Assembly (NCBI GenBank): GCA_049363815.1
Contig: JBMQEM010000128.1
Span: 1 to 5,208 of the forward strand
Length of the DNA: 5,208 nt
Direction of reading: 5' to 3'
DNA from: JADKIH01 sp049363815
GTDB taxonomy: Bacteria > Bacteroidota > Bacteroidia > AKYH767-A > 2013-40CM-41-45
The first letter of the stretch is position 1; each line of letters begins with the position of its first letter. The notes beneath the pieces were generated by a model, which worked only from the letters and a program-made list of their open reading frames with translations, was not told the origin of the DNA and made no database searches. This document shows, piece after piece, positions 1-5,208 of the stretch. The position numbers and the translations under genes were made by a program.

Positions 1-1269
1 ATGATAATGAATAAACCTAAAATGAAGAGAGTAGTTAGTTATATATTACCAGTCCTGTTTTTAGCCTTGTTTGCATTAAGTACGCAGGCAAAGGACAGAT
101 ACAGGATTGTTCCGGGCGCAGAAAGTACAGAAGAGTATTTCCCTTTGCTGAAGGGAAAGAAGATAGCTGTTGTTGCAAATCATACAGCCATACTGGGTCA
201 TGATCATCTGGTAGATTCGCTAAAGAATTCAGGTTTTAAGATCAAGTGCGTATTTGCGCCTGAGCATGGTTTTCGGGGAGAAAGTGGTAATGGAGATAAA
301 GTTTCCGGTGGAAAGGATCCTAAAACAGGAATCCCGATCATTTCGCTTTATGGCAAGCACCTTAAACCAACTGCAAAGGATCTTGAAGGTGTAAAAATTG
401 TGATCTTCGATATCCAGGATGTTGGAGTTCGTTTTTACACTTATATTTCAACTTTGCAGTATGTAATGGAAGCTTGTGCAGAATTGGATATTCAATTGAT
501 CGTACTTGACCGTCCAAATCCAAACGGCTTTTATGTCGATGGTCCTGTTTTAAAAAAGGAGTTTCAGAGTTTTGTTGGAATGCAACCTGTACCTGTAGTA
601 TATGGTATGACAATTGGCGAATATGCCATGATGCTCAATGGCGAAGGGTGGTTGAACAAAAAGGTAAAATGTAATCTCAAAGTTGTCTCACTGATCAATT
701 ATGATCACAATACCAAAGCAGTTATCCGGATTCCACCTTCACCAAACCTACCAGATATGGATGCAATTTATCTTTATCCGGGTATTTGTTTGCTTGAAGG
801 TGCTCACGTAAGTCTGGGAAGAGGTACATCCAAACCATTTCGTTTGATCGGTTATCCGGGTTATGAAAGTAAAGAAGGAGAGAAGGATACAACTTTTATT
901 CCGAAAGAAATAAAAGGAGTTGCTTCAAATCCACCATTTGAAGACACTCTTTGTAAAGGAATAGATCTTACCGGAAAAGGAATTATGGTACGTATAAACC
1001 CAGGACTTGATCTTTCGGTTCTGATCAAGATGTATCAGAATTATCCGGAGAAAGAAAAATTCTTCAATAATTTTTTCAATAAACTGGCAGGTAATTCTGA
1101 ATTACAGGAACAGATCAGAAATAATGTAGGAACGGAAGAGATCAGGGCAAGCTGGAAAAAAGATCTGGATGCTTTTAAACTGATCAGAAAAAAATATCTT
1201 CTTTATCCTGATTTTACTACACTTGAAAAGATGAAAGGTGAAGAACGAAAAGTGAAAAGTGAAAAGTGA
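1..1269 (+). CDS. namZ: NamZ-like exo-beta-N-acetylmuramidase (DUF1343 family), exported
   Basis: A 422-residue protein of the DUF1343/NamZ family (GH171). Characterised members remove terminal MurNAc from peptidoglycan fragments and so serve cell-wall turnover or MurNAc recovery. Residues 8-30 form a signal peptide (MKR, a hydrophobic stretch, then STQA before KD), so the mature enzyme is probably periplasmic. There is no lipobox. Family landmarks are APEHGFRG (86-93, with Glu88 the likely catalytic acid/base), DIQDVGVRFYTY (137-148), LDRPNPNG (169-176), PSPNLPD (246-252) and EGAHVSLGRGT (266-276). The domain appears complete, ending near KYLLYPDF (398-405). The start is uncertain: ATGs at 1, 7 and 22 all precede the signal peptide, the third gives the most typical one, and upstream DNA is not visible. 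The extreme C-terminus (RKVKSEK) and the stop are encoded by a heptamer array and look added to the family core. It is convergent with the aminotransferase. The family call is firm; substrate is inferred from the family. Confidence 0.9.
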   Translation: MIMNKPKMKRVVSYILPVLFLALFALSTQAKDRYRIVPGAESTEEYFPLLKGKKIAVVANHTAILGHDHLVDSLKNSGFKIKCVFAPEHGFRGESGNGDKVSGGKDPKTGIPIISLYGKHLKPTAKDLEGVKIVIFDIQDVGVRFYTYISTLQYVMEACAELDIQLIVLDRPNPNGFYVDGPVLKKEFQSFVGMQPVPVVYGMTIGEYAMMLNGEGWLNKKVKCNLKVVSLINYDHNTKAVIRIPPSPNLPDMDAIYLYPGICLLEGAHVSLGRGTSKPFRLIGYPGYESKEGEKDTTFIPKEIKGVASNPPFEDTLCKGIDLTGKGIMVRINPGLDLSVLIKMYQNYPEKEKFFNNFFNKLAGNSELQEQIRNNVGTEEIRASWKKDLDAFKLIRKKYLLYPDFTTLEKMKGEERKVKSEK

Positions 1270-1302
1270 AAAGTGAAAAGTGAAAAGTGAAAAGTGAAAA
1301 GT
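1247..1302. repeat. Heptamer tandem repeat, eight copies of GAAAAGT
   Basis: Eight perfect, contiguous GAAAAGT units start at 1247, 1254, 1261, 1268, 1275, 1282, 1289 and 1296. The array begins inside the last codons of namZ, supplies its TGA stop (1267-1269) and continues about 33 bases past it, ending where the terminator hairpin begins. Because 7 is not a multiple of 3, the reading phase rotates every unit and a TGA is met once per 21 bases in any frame. On the minus strand the array reads as pyrimidine-rich CTTTTCA units. Perfect copies suggest recent expansion by slippage. Confidence 0.95.
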
Positions 1303-1340
1303 GGAGGAAGCTTTCGTTTGAGAAAACTCCCTCCATTTTT
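1302..1340. terminator. Hairpin terminator between convergent genes, probably bidirectional
   Basis: Arms 1302-1315 and 1322-1335 pair over 14 positions with two mismatches (1308/1329 and 1311/1326), around a six-base loop at 1316-1321. The outer six pairs, TGGAGG with CCTCCA, are perfect and GC-rich. On the plus strand the stem is followed by TTTTT (1336-1340) and more T-rich sequence, a good intrinsic terminator for namZ. On the minus strand it lies 20 bases past the aminotransferase stop and is followed by the CTTTTCA repeats, which give a looser U-rich tail. Termination on the minus strand is therefore plausible but weaker. Confidence 0.75.
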
Positions 1341-1354
1341 CATTTATATGCAGG

Positions 1355-2578
1355 TCATTTTTCTGAAGCCATTTCCAACTTTGCGGTTTTTCCGGGATAA
1401 ACTTTGAGAGCTTCAGAAAGGCATTTCATGGCTTTTGATAGATCAGTCAGATTCAGAACATAAGCAATCCGGACTTCGTCAGTTCCAAGGTCAGGACGGG
1501 AATAAAAGCCTGTTGCAGGAGCAAGCATTACGGTTTCATTTTCATAGGAGAAATCTTCAAGAAGCCACTGACAGAATTTGTCGGCATTATCGATAGGTAG
1601 CCGGGCAATGCAATAAAATGCACCACTTGGTTTAGGGCAAAATACGCCATCCATTTCATTGAGAGACTTTACGACGAAATCTCTTCTGCTAACATATTCG
1701 CTTTTTACTTTTGTGAAATATTCATCCGGAGTATCAATGGCTGCTTCAGCGGCAACTTGTCCGAATGTTGGTGGACTTAACCGTGCCTGAGCGAACTTGA
1801 GGGCTGTAGCCATGAGTTCTTTATTTCTGCTAACAAGAGCACCGATCCGGGCCCCGCAGGCACTGTAGCGTTTGCTGATTGAATCAAGCATTACGACATT
1901 GTTCTCAATTCCGGAAAGGTTCATGACAGAAGTATATTCCTTTCCGTCATAACAAAACTCTCGGTAAACTTCATCAGAGAAGAACCACAGGTCATGTTTT
2001 TTAACCAGGTCACGGAGTTTTTCCAGTTCGTCTTTCGTATAAAGATATCCGGTTGGATTCGACGGATTGCAGATCATGATCGCCTTGGTTTTTGGCGTGA
2101 TCAGTTTCTCGAATTCAGAAATAGGAGGCAGGGCGAAACCGGTCTCAATTGTTGAGCGAATGGGAACTACTTTAACATTAGCCTGAGTTGAAAACCCGTT
2201 ATAGTTAGCATAGAATGGTTCAGGGATAAGAATTTCATCACCCGGATCCATACAGCTCATCATAGCGATTTCAATGGCCTCAGAGCCACCGGTTGTAATA
2301 ATGATCTCTGAATAGTCAAGTTCAATATCAAATCGTTTATAATAAACGGTTAGCTTTTTACGGTACGATTCAATACCGGCAGAATGACTATACTCAACCA
2401 CTTTCTGTGAAAAGTTGTGTATGGCATTGATCATCGTCTGCGGAGTTTCAATGTCCGGTTGACCGATATTGAGGTGGTAGATTTTCTTTCCTTCTTTTTT
2501 AGCTTTTTCTGCAAACGGAACCAGTTTACGAATTGGCGAAGGCGGCATTTGGCGGCCTTTTGTGGAAGTGATAGGCAT
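1355..2578 (-). CDS. PLP-dependent class I/II aminotransferase (aspartate aminotransferase-like)
   Basis: A 407-residue fold-type I PLP enzyme that should transfer an amino group between an amino acid and a 2-oxo acid in the cytoplasm. Visible landmarks in order: NIGQPDIETP (37-46, N-terminal substrate loop), TTGGSEAIE (95-103, cofactor phosphate region), NPSNPTG (171-177, with Asn174), SDEVYREF (201-208, with Asp202 facing the pyridine nitrogen and Tyr205), SISKRYSACGARIG (233-246, Schiff-base Lys236 and phosphate-binding Arg244), and Arg370 in DEVRIAYVLN (367-376), the expected carboxylate-binding arginine. All key residues are present and the length is normal. The ATG at 2576-2578 is preferred because the following residues (KGRQMPPSPIRKLVPFAEKA) match the usual N-terminus of Bacteroidota homologues as I remember them. 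No signal peptide. The leader is A-rich without a clear Shine-Dalgarno sequence. A terminator separates it from the DUF1573 genes upstream, so it probably has its own promoter. Aspartate, aromatic or branched-chain substrates cannot be told apart here. Confidence 0.93.
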   Translation of the reverse strand: MPITSTKGRQMPPSPIRKLVPFAEKAKKEGKKIYHLNIGQPDIETPQTMINAIHNFSQKVVEYSHSAGIESYRKKLTVYYKRFDIELDYSEIIITTGGSEAIEIAMMSCMDPGDEILIPEPFYANYNGFSTQANVKVVPIRSTIETGFALPPISEFEKLITPKTKAIMICNPSNPTGYLYTKDELEKLRDLVKKHDLWFFSDEVYREFCYDGKEYTSVMNLSGIENNVVMLDSISKRYSACGARIGALVSRNKELMATALKFAQARLSPPTFGQVAAEAAIDTPDEYFTKVKSEYVSRRDFVVKSLNEMDGVFCPKPSGAFYCIARLPIDNADKFCQWLLEDFSYENETVMLAPATGFYSRPDLGTDEVRIAYVLNLTDLSKAMKCLSEALKVYPGKTAKLEMASEK

Positions 2579-2605
2579 TGTATTTCTTTTTGAAGCTGAG
2601 TGGAC

Positions 2606-2641
2606 TAAAAATAAGAAGCCCTCCTTAATCGGGAGGGCTTC
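2606..2641 (-). terminator. Intrinsic terminator of the DUF1573 cluster
   Basis: A perfect 10-bp inverted repeat, GAAGCCCTCC (2615-2624) and GGAGGGCTTC (2632-2641), encloses a seven-base loop. Read on the minus strand it is followed at once by TTATTTTTA (2614-2606), a U-rich tail. The plus strand has an A-rich rather than T-rich sequence after the stem, so the terminator is oriented for the minus strand. It lies 27 bases past the stop of the last DUF1573 gene and 27 bases before the aminotransferase start, and should insulate the two units. Confidence 0.88.
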
Positions 2642-2648
2642 AAAAGTA
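2641..2648 (-). promoter_or_regulatory. Candidate -7 element for the aminotransferase gene
   Basis: The minus strand reads TACTTTTG here, an exact match to the Bacteroidota -7 consensus TAnnTTTG. No convincing -33 TTTG was found at the expected distance. If used, transcription would begin about 5-8 bases downstream, within the distal part of the terminator hairpin, giving a leader of roughly 55-60 bases. A second, weaker match (TATTTTTA, 2613-2606) lies in the terminator tail and would leave a leader of about 20 bases. The call rests on one short motif and on the need for a promoter after the terminator. Confidence 0.3.
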
Positions 2649-2668
2649 CAATATTTTATTGACTTGGA

Positions 2669-3133
2669 TTACTTACTTGCCGGAGCAGGGGAGTCGCTAG
2701 CAGGTGCAGGCGCCGGAGCTTCTACATTGCCTTTCAGGTGCAATACCTTAGCGCCGCTTTTTGAGTTCGACGTCAGGGTAACTGTTTTATCCTGCATTCC
2801 CATCTTACCCGCAGAATTGAATTCCACGTGTATTACTCCTTTTCCGCTTTTTCCAATTGGTTCTTTCGGATAAGAAGGAACTGTACATCCGCAAGAACCA
2901 TTTGCTGCAGTAATGATCAATGGTTCTTTTCCAACATTGGTAAAGTTAAAGTCATAAGTAACTTTTTCACCTTGCTTGATCGAGCCGAAATTGTATTCTT
3001 CAACTTCAAATTTGAAATCAGCTGCATTTTTATTGTCAACCTGCGAAGGAGCAGCAGCACTGTTTTTTCCATCCTGTGCCTGAACTCCTGCAAAAATTCC
3101 TGCCAGAGCGAGGGTTAAAAGTAATTTTTTCAT
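2669..3133 (-). CDS. Secreted DUF1573 protein, third gene of the cluster
   Basis: A 154-residue exported protein with one DUF1573 domain, an Ig-like beta-sandwich family of unknown function. Residues 1-19 form a signal peptide (MKKLLLTLALAG, cleavage expected after VQA, before QDG). The domain spans about 38-137 and includes YNFGSIKQGEKV (47-58), EPLIITAANGSCGCTVP (70-86, with Cys81 and Cys83), FNSAGKMGMQDKTVTLTSNS (105-124) and LHLKGNVE (131-138). The tail (139-154) is rich in Pro and Ala and is probably disordered. I place the start at the ATG at 3131-3133. A longer in-frame reading from a TTG at 3187 would overlap the preceding gene by 32 bases and bury the signal peptide behind 18 extra residues. 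It follows the second paralogue after 22 bases and is closest to it: both share the NSAGKMG-QDKTVTLTSN block. The two cysteines could form a disulfide or bind a ligand, but the sequence does not say which. Confidence 0.9.
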   Translation of the reverse strand: MKKLLLTLALAGIFAGVQAQDGKNSAAAPSQVDNKNAADFKFEVEEYNFGSIKQGEKVTYDFNFTNVGKEPLIITAANGSCGCTVPSYPKEPIGKSGKGVIHVEFNSAGKMGMQDKTVTLTSNSKSGAKVLHLKGNVEAPAPAPASDSPAPASK

Positions 3134-3155
3134 TTTAGTATTGGTTTTCCTGGGT

Positions 3156-3590
3156 TTATTTTTGTGTTGGATCTGCAGCTTTTTCAACAGTACCTTTCAT
3201 GTGTAAAACGATAGGGTTCTGTTGAGCATTAGATGTAAGGGTTACAGTTTTGTCCTGAACGCCCATTTTACCGGCAGAGTTAAAGGTAACCTTGATCGTA
3301 CCTTGCTGACCTTTCATGATTGGTTCTTTAGGCCAGATTGGAACTGTACATCCACATGACCCTTCCGCTTTTGAAATGATCAATGGCTCGTTACCACCGT
3401 TAGTGAATTTGAATTCATAAGTTACAGACTCACCTTGAGCGATGCTTCCGAAATTATGTTCTTCAGTTTCAAATTTGAAATCTGCTTTATTAGGATCATT
3501 AGCAAGATTGTCAAGCGTCTTTTTCTCCTGAGCAAAACCTACAGTGGTAAGTCCAATGAACAGAGCAAGTAATAATGATTTGATTTTCAT
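3156..3590 (-). CDS. Secreted DUF1573 protein, second gene of the cluster
   Basis: A 144-residue exported DUF1573 protein of unknown function. The signal peptide is residues 1-20 (MKIKSLLLALFIG, cleavage expected after VGFA, before QEKK). The domain runs from about 36 to 136, with HNFGSIAQGESVTYEFKF (45-62), EPLIISKAEGSCGCTVP (68-84, with Cys79 and Cys81), then FNSAGKMGVQDKTVTLTSNA (103-122) and LHMKGTVE (129-136). It has only a short tail (KAADPTQK), unlike its neighbours. The ATG is 8 bases after the stop of the first paralogue, and the sequence ATCCCAA lies just before it, as it does before the first gene. Close spacing, same strand and a common terminator point to one operon. The family assignment is firm; any role in the envelope or as a binding or structural module is inference from the Ig-like fold and export. 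Confidence 0.92.
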   Translation of the reverse strand: MKIKSLLLALFIGLTTVGFAQEKKTLDNLANDPNKADFKFETEEHNFGSIAQGESVTYEFKFTNGGNEPLIISKAEGSCGCTVPIWPKEPIMKGQQGTIKVTFNSAGKMGVQDKTVTLTSNAQQNPIVLHMKGTVEKAADPTQK

Positions 3591-3598
3591 AGTTGGGA

Positions 3599-4078
3599 TT
3601 ATTTAGCGTTTTCTAATGGACCACCTGAACTTTTTACAGGAAGTGTCTGATCTCCACCATCCGGAGTAGCTTCTACAACACCTTTGATCGTTATGATTTT
3701 TGTATCTGATTTTGCATTGGAGTTAATGGTAACAGTTTTTGTAAAAGCACCAACACGTTTAGTATCATAATGAACTTTGATGATTCCTGTTTGACCTTTC
3801 ATGATCGGTTCTTTCGGATAAGTAGGTACTGTACAACCACAACTTCCTTTTGCATTGGAGATGATCAATGGTTCTTTTCCGGTATTCTTGAACTTGAATT
3901 CACAAGTACCATCTGCACCTTGCTTTATTGTGCCGTAATCATGAACTTCACTTTCAAATGCAATTTCAGCAGCATTTGGATTTTCTTTTTTGACAGCAGC
4001 TGTGTCTTGAGCAGATGATTTCAGCGAAAATGTCAAACAAACAAGAGCACTGACTGCAAGGAATTTTAATTTCTTCAT
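3599..4078 (-). CDS. Secreted DUF1573 protein, first gene of the cluster
   Basis: A 159-residue exported DUF1573 protein and the first gene of the putative operon. The signal peptide is residues 1-23 (MKKLKFLAVSALVC and onward, cleavage expected after SSA, before QDT). Cys14 lies inside the hydrophobic core and the residue before it is Val, so this is not a good lipobox. The domain covers about 37-136: HDYGTIKQGADGTCEFKF (46-63), EPLIISNAKGSCGCTVP (69-85, with Cys80 and Cys82) and VTINSNAKSDTKIITIKGVVE (116-136). It is the most divergent of the three. It has an extra Cys59, replaces the NSAGKMG-QDKTVTLTSN block with YDTKRVGAFTKTVTINSN (104-121), and ends in a Gly/Pro/Ser-containing tail (137-159). 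The ATG at 4076-4078 fits the signal peptide exactly. A promoter-like element lies about 80 bases upstream. Function unknown. Confidence 0.92.
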   Translation of the reverse strand: MKKLKFLAVSALVCLTFSLKSSAQDTAAVKKENPNAAEIAFESEVHDYGTIKQGADGTCEFKFKNTGKEPLIISNAKGSCGCTVPTYPKEPIMKGQTGIIKVHYDTKRVGAFTKTVTINSNAKSDTKIITIKGVVEATPDGGDQTLPVKSSGGPLENAK

Positions 4079-4155
4079 AATTTGGGATGGTTTTTATTAA
4101 TGCTTTTTTGAACGTGAGTTTATTTTAATTGATACGTCGATTGCAATATTTCTGC

Positions 4156-4163
4156 CAAAAATA
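4156..4163 (-). promoter_or_regulatory. Probable -7 element of the DUF1573 operon promoter
   Basis: The minus strand reads TATTTTTG, an exact match to the Bacteroidota TAnnTTTG -7 element, placed 77 bases before the ATG of the first DUF1573 gene. Transcription would start near 4149-4151, giving an AT-rich leader of about 70 bases. A -33 TTTG is not clearly present at the expected spacing (only ATTC-like sequence near 4188-4191), so the assignment rests on the -7 motif and on position. Confidence 0.5.
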
Positions 4164-4276
4164 TTAAAAAGCCTATGAAGGCAGTATGAATTTAGGAAAT
4201 AGGGTGGAAAAGGGGGTAATTTGGGGAATTTAGTAAAGTCGTTAGAACAGCCTGACTAGAGAGGTATTGAGAGAAA

Positions 4277-4341
4277 GAGTTAAAGGTCAAGGGCCAAAAG
4301 TCATAAGTTTACGACACTGATTGACCATTGACCTTTGAACA
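4277..4341. repeat. Heptad-built inverted repeat after porX, possible RNA stem-loop
   Basis: The right arm consists of three heptads, TTGACCA (4321), TTGACCT (4328) and TTGAACA (4335). The left arm holds complementary heptads AGGTCAA (4284), GGGCCAA (4291) and a degenerate AAGTCAT (4298). AAAGGTCAA (4282-4290) pairs perfectly with TTGACCTTT (4328-4336), and pairing extends to 4297/4321. In the minus-strand RNA the 16-position stem has one mismatch and one G-U pair; in the plus-strand RNA it has two mismatches, which favours a role in the porX transcript. The sequence after the stem (AACTCTTTCTCTC) lacks a real U-tract, so it is a weak terminator or an mRNA 3'-end stabiliser rather than a classic intrinsic terminator. 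Confidence 0.6.
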
Positions 4342-4376
4342 TTTTACAAATCGAATAACGACTTGCCGGCGTCATT

Positions 4377-5208
4377 TTACTTAGAAACCATCGTTGCGAA
4401 CGGAATCACCATTTCTTCCAAAGAAATTCCTCCATGTTGCAAGGTGTTTTTATAGTAGGTAACGTAGTAGTTGTAATTATTGGGGTAAGCAAAGAACTTA
4501 TCTTGTTTTATGAATACAAAGGCTTGTGATAAATGCTGGCGAGGTAAAAATGCATCAGCCGGATTTTTCACTTCAAAAACATCTTTCTTTTCATAGTTCA
4601 TATTCCTTCCCTGCTTGTACCGGAGATTTGTATTTACATTTCTGTCACCAATAAGTTTTGATGGTTCCTTAACGCGTATTGTTCCGTGATCTGTAGTAAT
4701 GATCAGTTTAACTTTTTTCTCTGAGATTTTTTTCAATGCTTCAAAAAGAGGGGAGTGTTCAAACCATGAAAGTGTAAGTGAACGGTAAGCAGCTTCATCG
4801 TCTGCCAGTTCACGGATCATTTCCATTTCTGTCCGGGCATGTGAAAGCATATCAACAAAATTATATACGATCACATTGAACTTATTTTGCATCATGTTAG
4901 GAATACTTTCAACCAGGTCTTTTCCATCATTATGATTGGTGATCTTGACATAGGATGATTTCCATTCCTTGCGGAATCGTTTTAAGGTGTCATTCATAAA
5001 TGCTTCTTCGTGCATATTCTTTCCACCTTCTTCCTCATCATTTAACCAGAGATTCGGAAATCTCGATTCAATTTCTGAAGGCATTAGTCCGGCGAAAATT
5101 GCATTCCGTGCATACTGTGTTGCAGTCGGAAGAATGCTCAAATACAATTCATCTTCCTGGATCCGGAAGTACTCAGAGATCAATGGTTGAATGATCCGCC
5201 ATTGATCG
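4377..5208 (-). CDS. porX: PorX-type response regulator with PglZ phosphatase-like domain, C-terminal part
   Basis: The reading frame is open to the right edge, so only the last 276 or so residues are seen (first complete codon 5207-5205, Asp of DQWRIIQP). The TTG at 5183 is not a start. The sequence matches the PglZ (alkaline phosphatase superfamily) domain of PorX, which in full-length proteins follows a receiver domain and regulates type IX secretion genes with the kinase PorY. Landmarks in visible numbering: LPTATQYARN (26-35), with Thr28 or Thr30 the expected nucleophile; NFVDMLSHAR (116-125), Asp119 and His123; TTDHGTIR (171-178), Asp173 and His174; and LQHGGISLEEM (256-266), His258. 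These Asp/His positions fit the two-metal site, and none is missing, so the domain looks catalytically competent; PorX has been reported to have phosphodiesterase activity. Known PorX proteins are about 520 residues, so roughly 240 are off the window. The receiver domain is inferred, not seen. No transcription partner is visible downstream. Confidence 0.9.
   Translation of the reverse strand, partial: DQWRIIQPLISEYFRIQEDELYLSILPTATQYARNAIFAGLMPSEIESRFPNLWLNDEEEGGKNMHEEAFMNDTLKRFRKEWKSSYVKITNHNDGKDLVESIPNMMQNKFNVIVYNFVDMLSHARTEMEMIRELADDEAAYRSLTLSWFEHSPLFEALKKISEKKVKLIITTDHGTIRVKEPSKLIGDRNVNTNLRYKQGRNMNYEKKDVFEVKNPADAFLPRQHLSQAFVFIKQDKFFAYPNNYNYYVTYYKNTLQHGGISLEEMVIPFATMVSK

Larger units (their letters stand above)
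4079..4376. other. Intergenic region between porX and the DUF1573 cluster
   Basis: 298 bases with no coding sequence I can support on either strand. The left part (4079-4165) is AT-rich and holds the leader and probable promoter of the DUF1573 cluster. The middle (about 4195-4235) is purine-rich on the plus strand, with runs of G and A and no recognisable signal. The right part (4277-4341) is an inverted repeat built from heptads, lying about 36 bases past the porX stop. No riboswitch or structured RNA was recognised. Confidence 0.7.

Noticed and set aside
362..613. Minus-strand open frame inside namZ
   Set aside because: It lies fully inside the conserved NamZ domain and shows no protein-like motifs.
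1247..1302. CRISPR array
   Set aside because: The units are contiguous 7-mers without spacers.
2562..3118. Plus-strand open frames opposite the aminotransferase start and the third DUF1573 gene
   Set aside because: They mirror well-supported minus-strand coding sequence, have no family features, and one runs through the terminator.
3134..3187. N-terminal extension of the third DUF1573 gene from a TTG at 3187
   Set aside because: It would overlap the preceding gene by 32 bases and put 18 charged residues before a perfect signal peptide; the ATG at 3131-3133 gives a normal exported protein.
4036..4038. Lipoprotein cleavage at Cys14 of the first DUF1573 protein
   Set aside because: The residue before Cys is Val and the Cys lies within the hydrophobic core; the SSA site at 21-23 is a better signal peptidase I site.
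4167..4182. Short inverted repeat GCCT/AGGC near the DUF1573 promoter as an operator
   Set aside because: Only four pairs, expected by chance in a region this size.
5181..5183. TTG as the start of a stand-alone 268-residue PglZ protein
   Set aside because: The frame stays open to the window edge and the upstream residues (DQWRIIQP) continue the PorX match, so the gene is truncated by the window rather than short.
4969..5194. Two plus-strand open frames opposite porX
   Set aside because: They are antisense to conserved PglZ-domain sequence and overlap each other in different frames.

Overview
The window looks like a chromosomal segment of a member of the Bacteroidota. The evidence is the C-terminal part of a PorX-type response regulator/PglZ protein (a regulator known from the type IX secretion system of this phylum), a NamZ/DUF1343 muramidase, a run of small secreted DUF1573 proteins, A/T-rich gene leaders without clear Shine-Dalgarno sequences, and TAnnTTTG-like promoter elements. 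The base composition is moderately AT-rich. No rRNA, tRNA, CRISPR array, transposase or phage gene was seen.

Layout from left to right. Positions 1-1269 (+) encode a complete exported NamZ-like exo-muramidase whose last codons and stop lie inside an array of eight GAAAAGT heptamers (1247-1302). A long hairpin at 1302-1335 separates it from a convergent PLP-dependent aminotransferase (1355-2578, -). Upstream of the aminotransferase is a strong intrinsic terminator (2606-2641, -). It closes a compact three-gene cluster of secreted DUF1573 paralogues, transcribed in the order 4078-3599, 3590-3156, 3133-2669 (-). A 298-bp intergenic region (4079-4376) carries a likely promoter for the cluster and a heptad-built inverted repeat that lies just past the end of porX. 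The last gene, porX (4377-5208, -), runs off the right edge, so only its PglZ phosphatase-like domain is visible.

How the genes relate: three of the six are probably single transcription units (namZ, the aminotransferase, porX), and the three DUF1573 genes look like one operon made by tandem duplication. NamZ would act on cell-wall muropeptides in the periplasm, the aminotransferase on amino acids in the cytoplasm, and PorX in envelope/secretion signalling. The DUF1573 proteins have no established function. Nothing in the sequence ties all of these into one pathway.

I did not find a convincing undescribed system. The parts most worth a second look are the heptamer array that encodes a copy-number-tolerant stop codon, the DUF1573 triplet with its invariant SCGCT motif, and a possible promoter embedded in a terminator.
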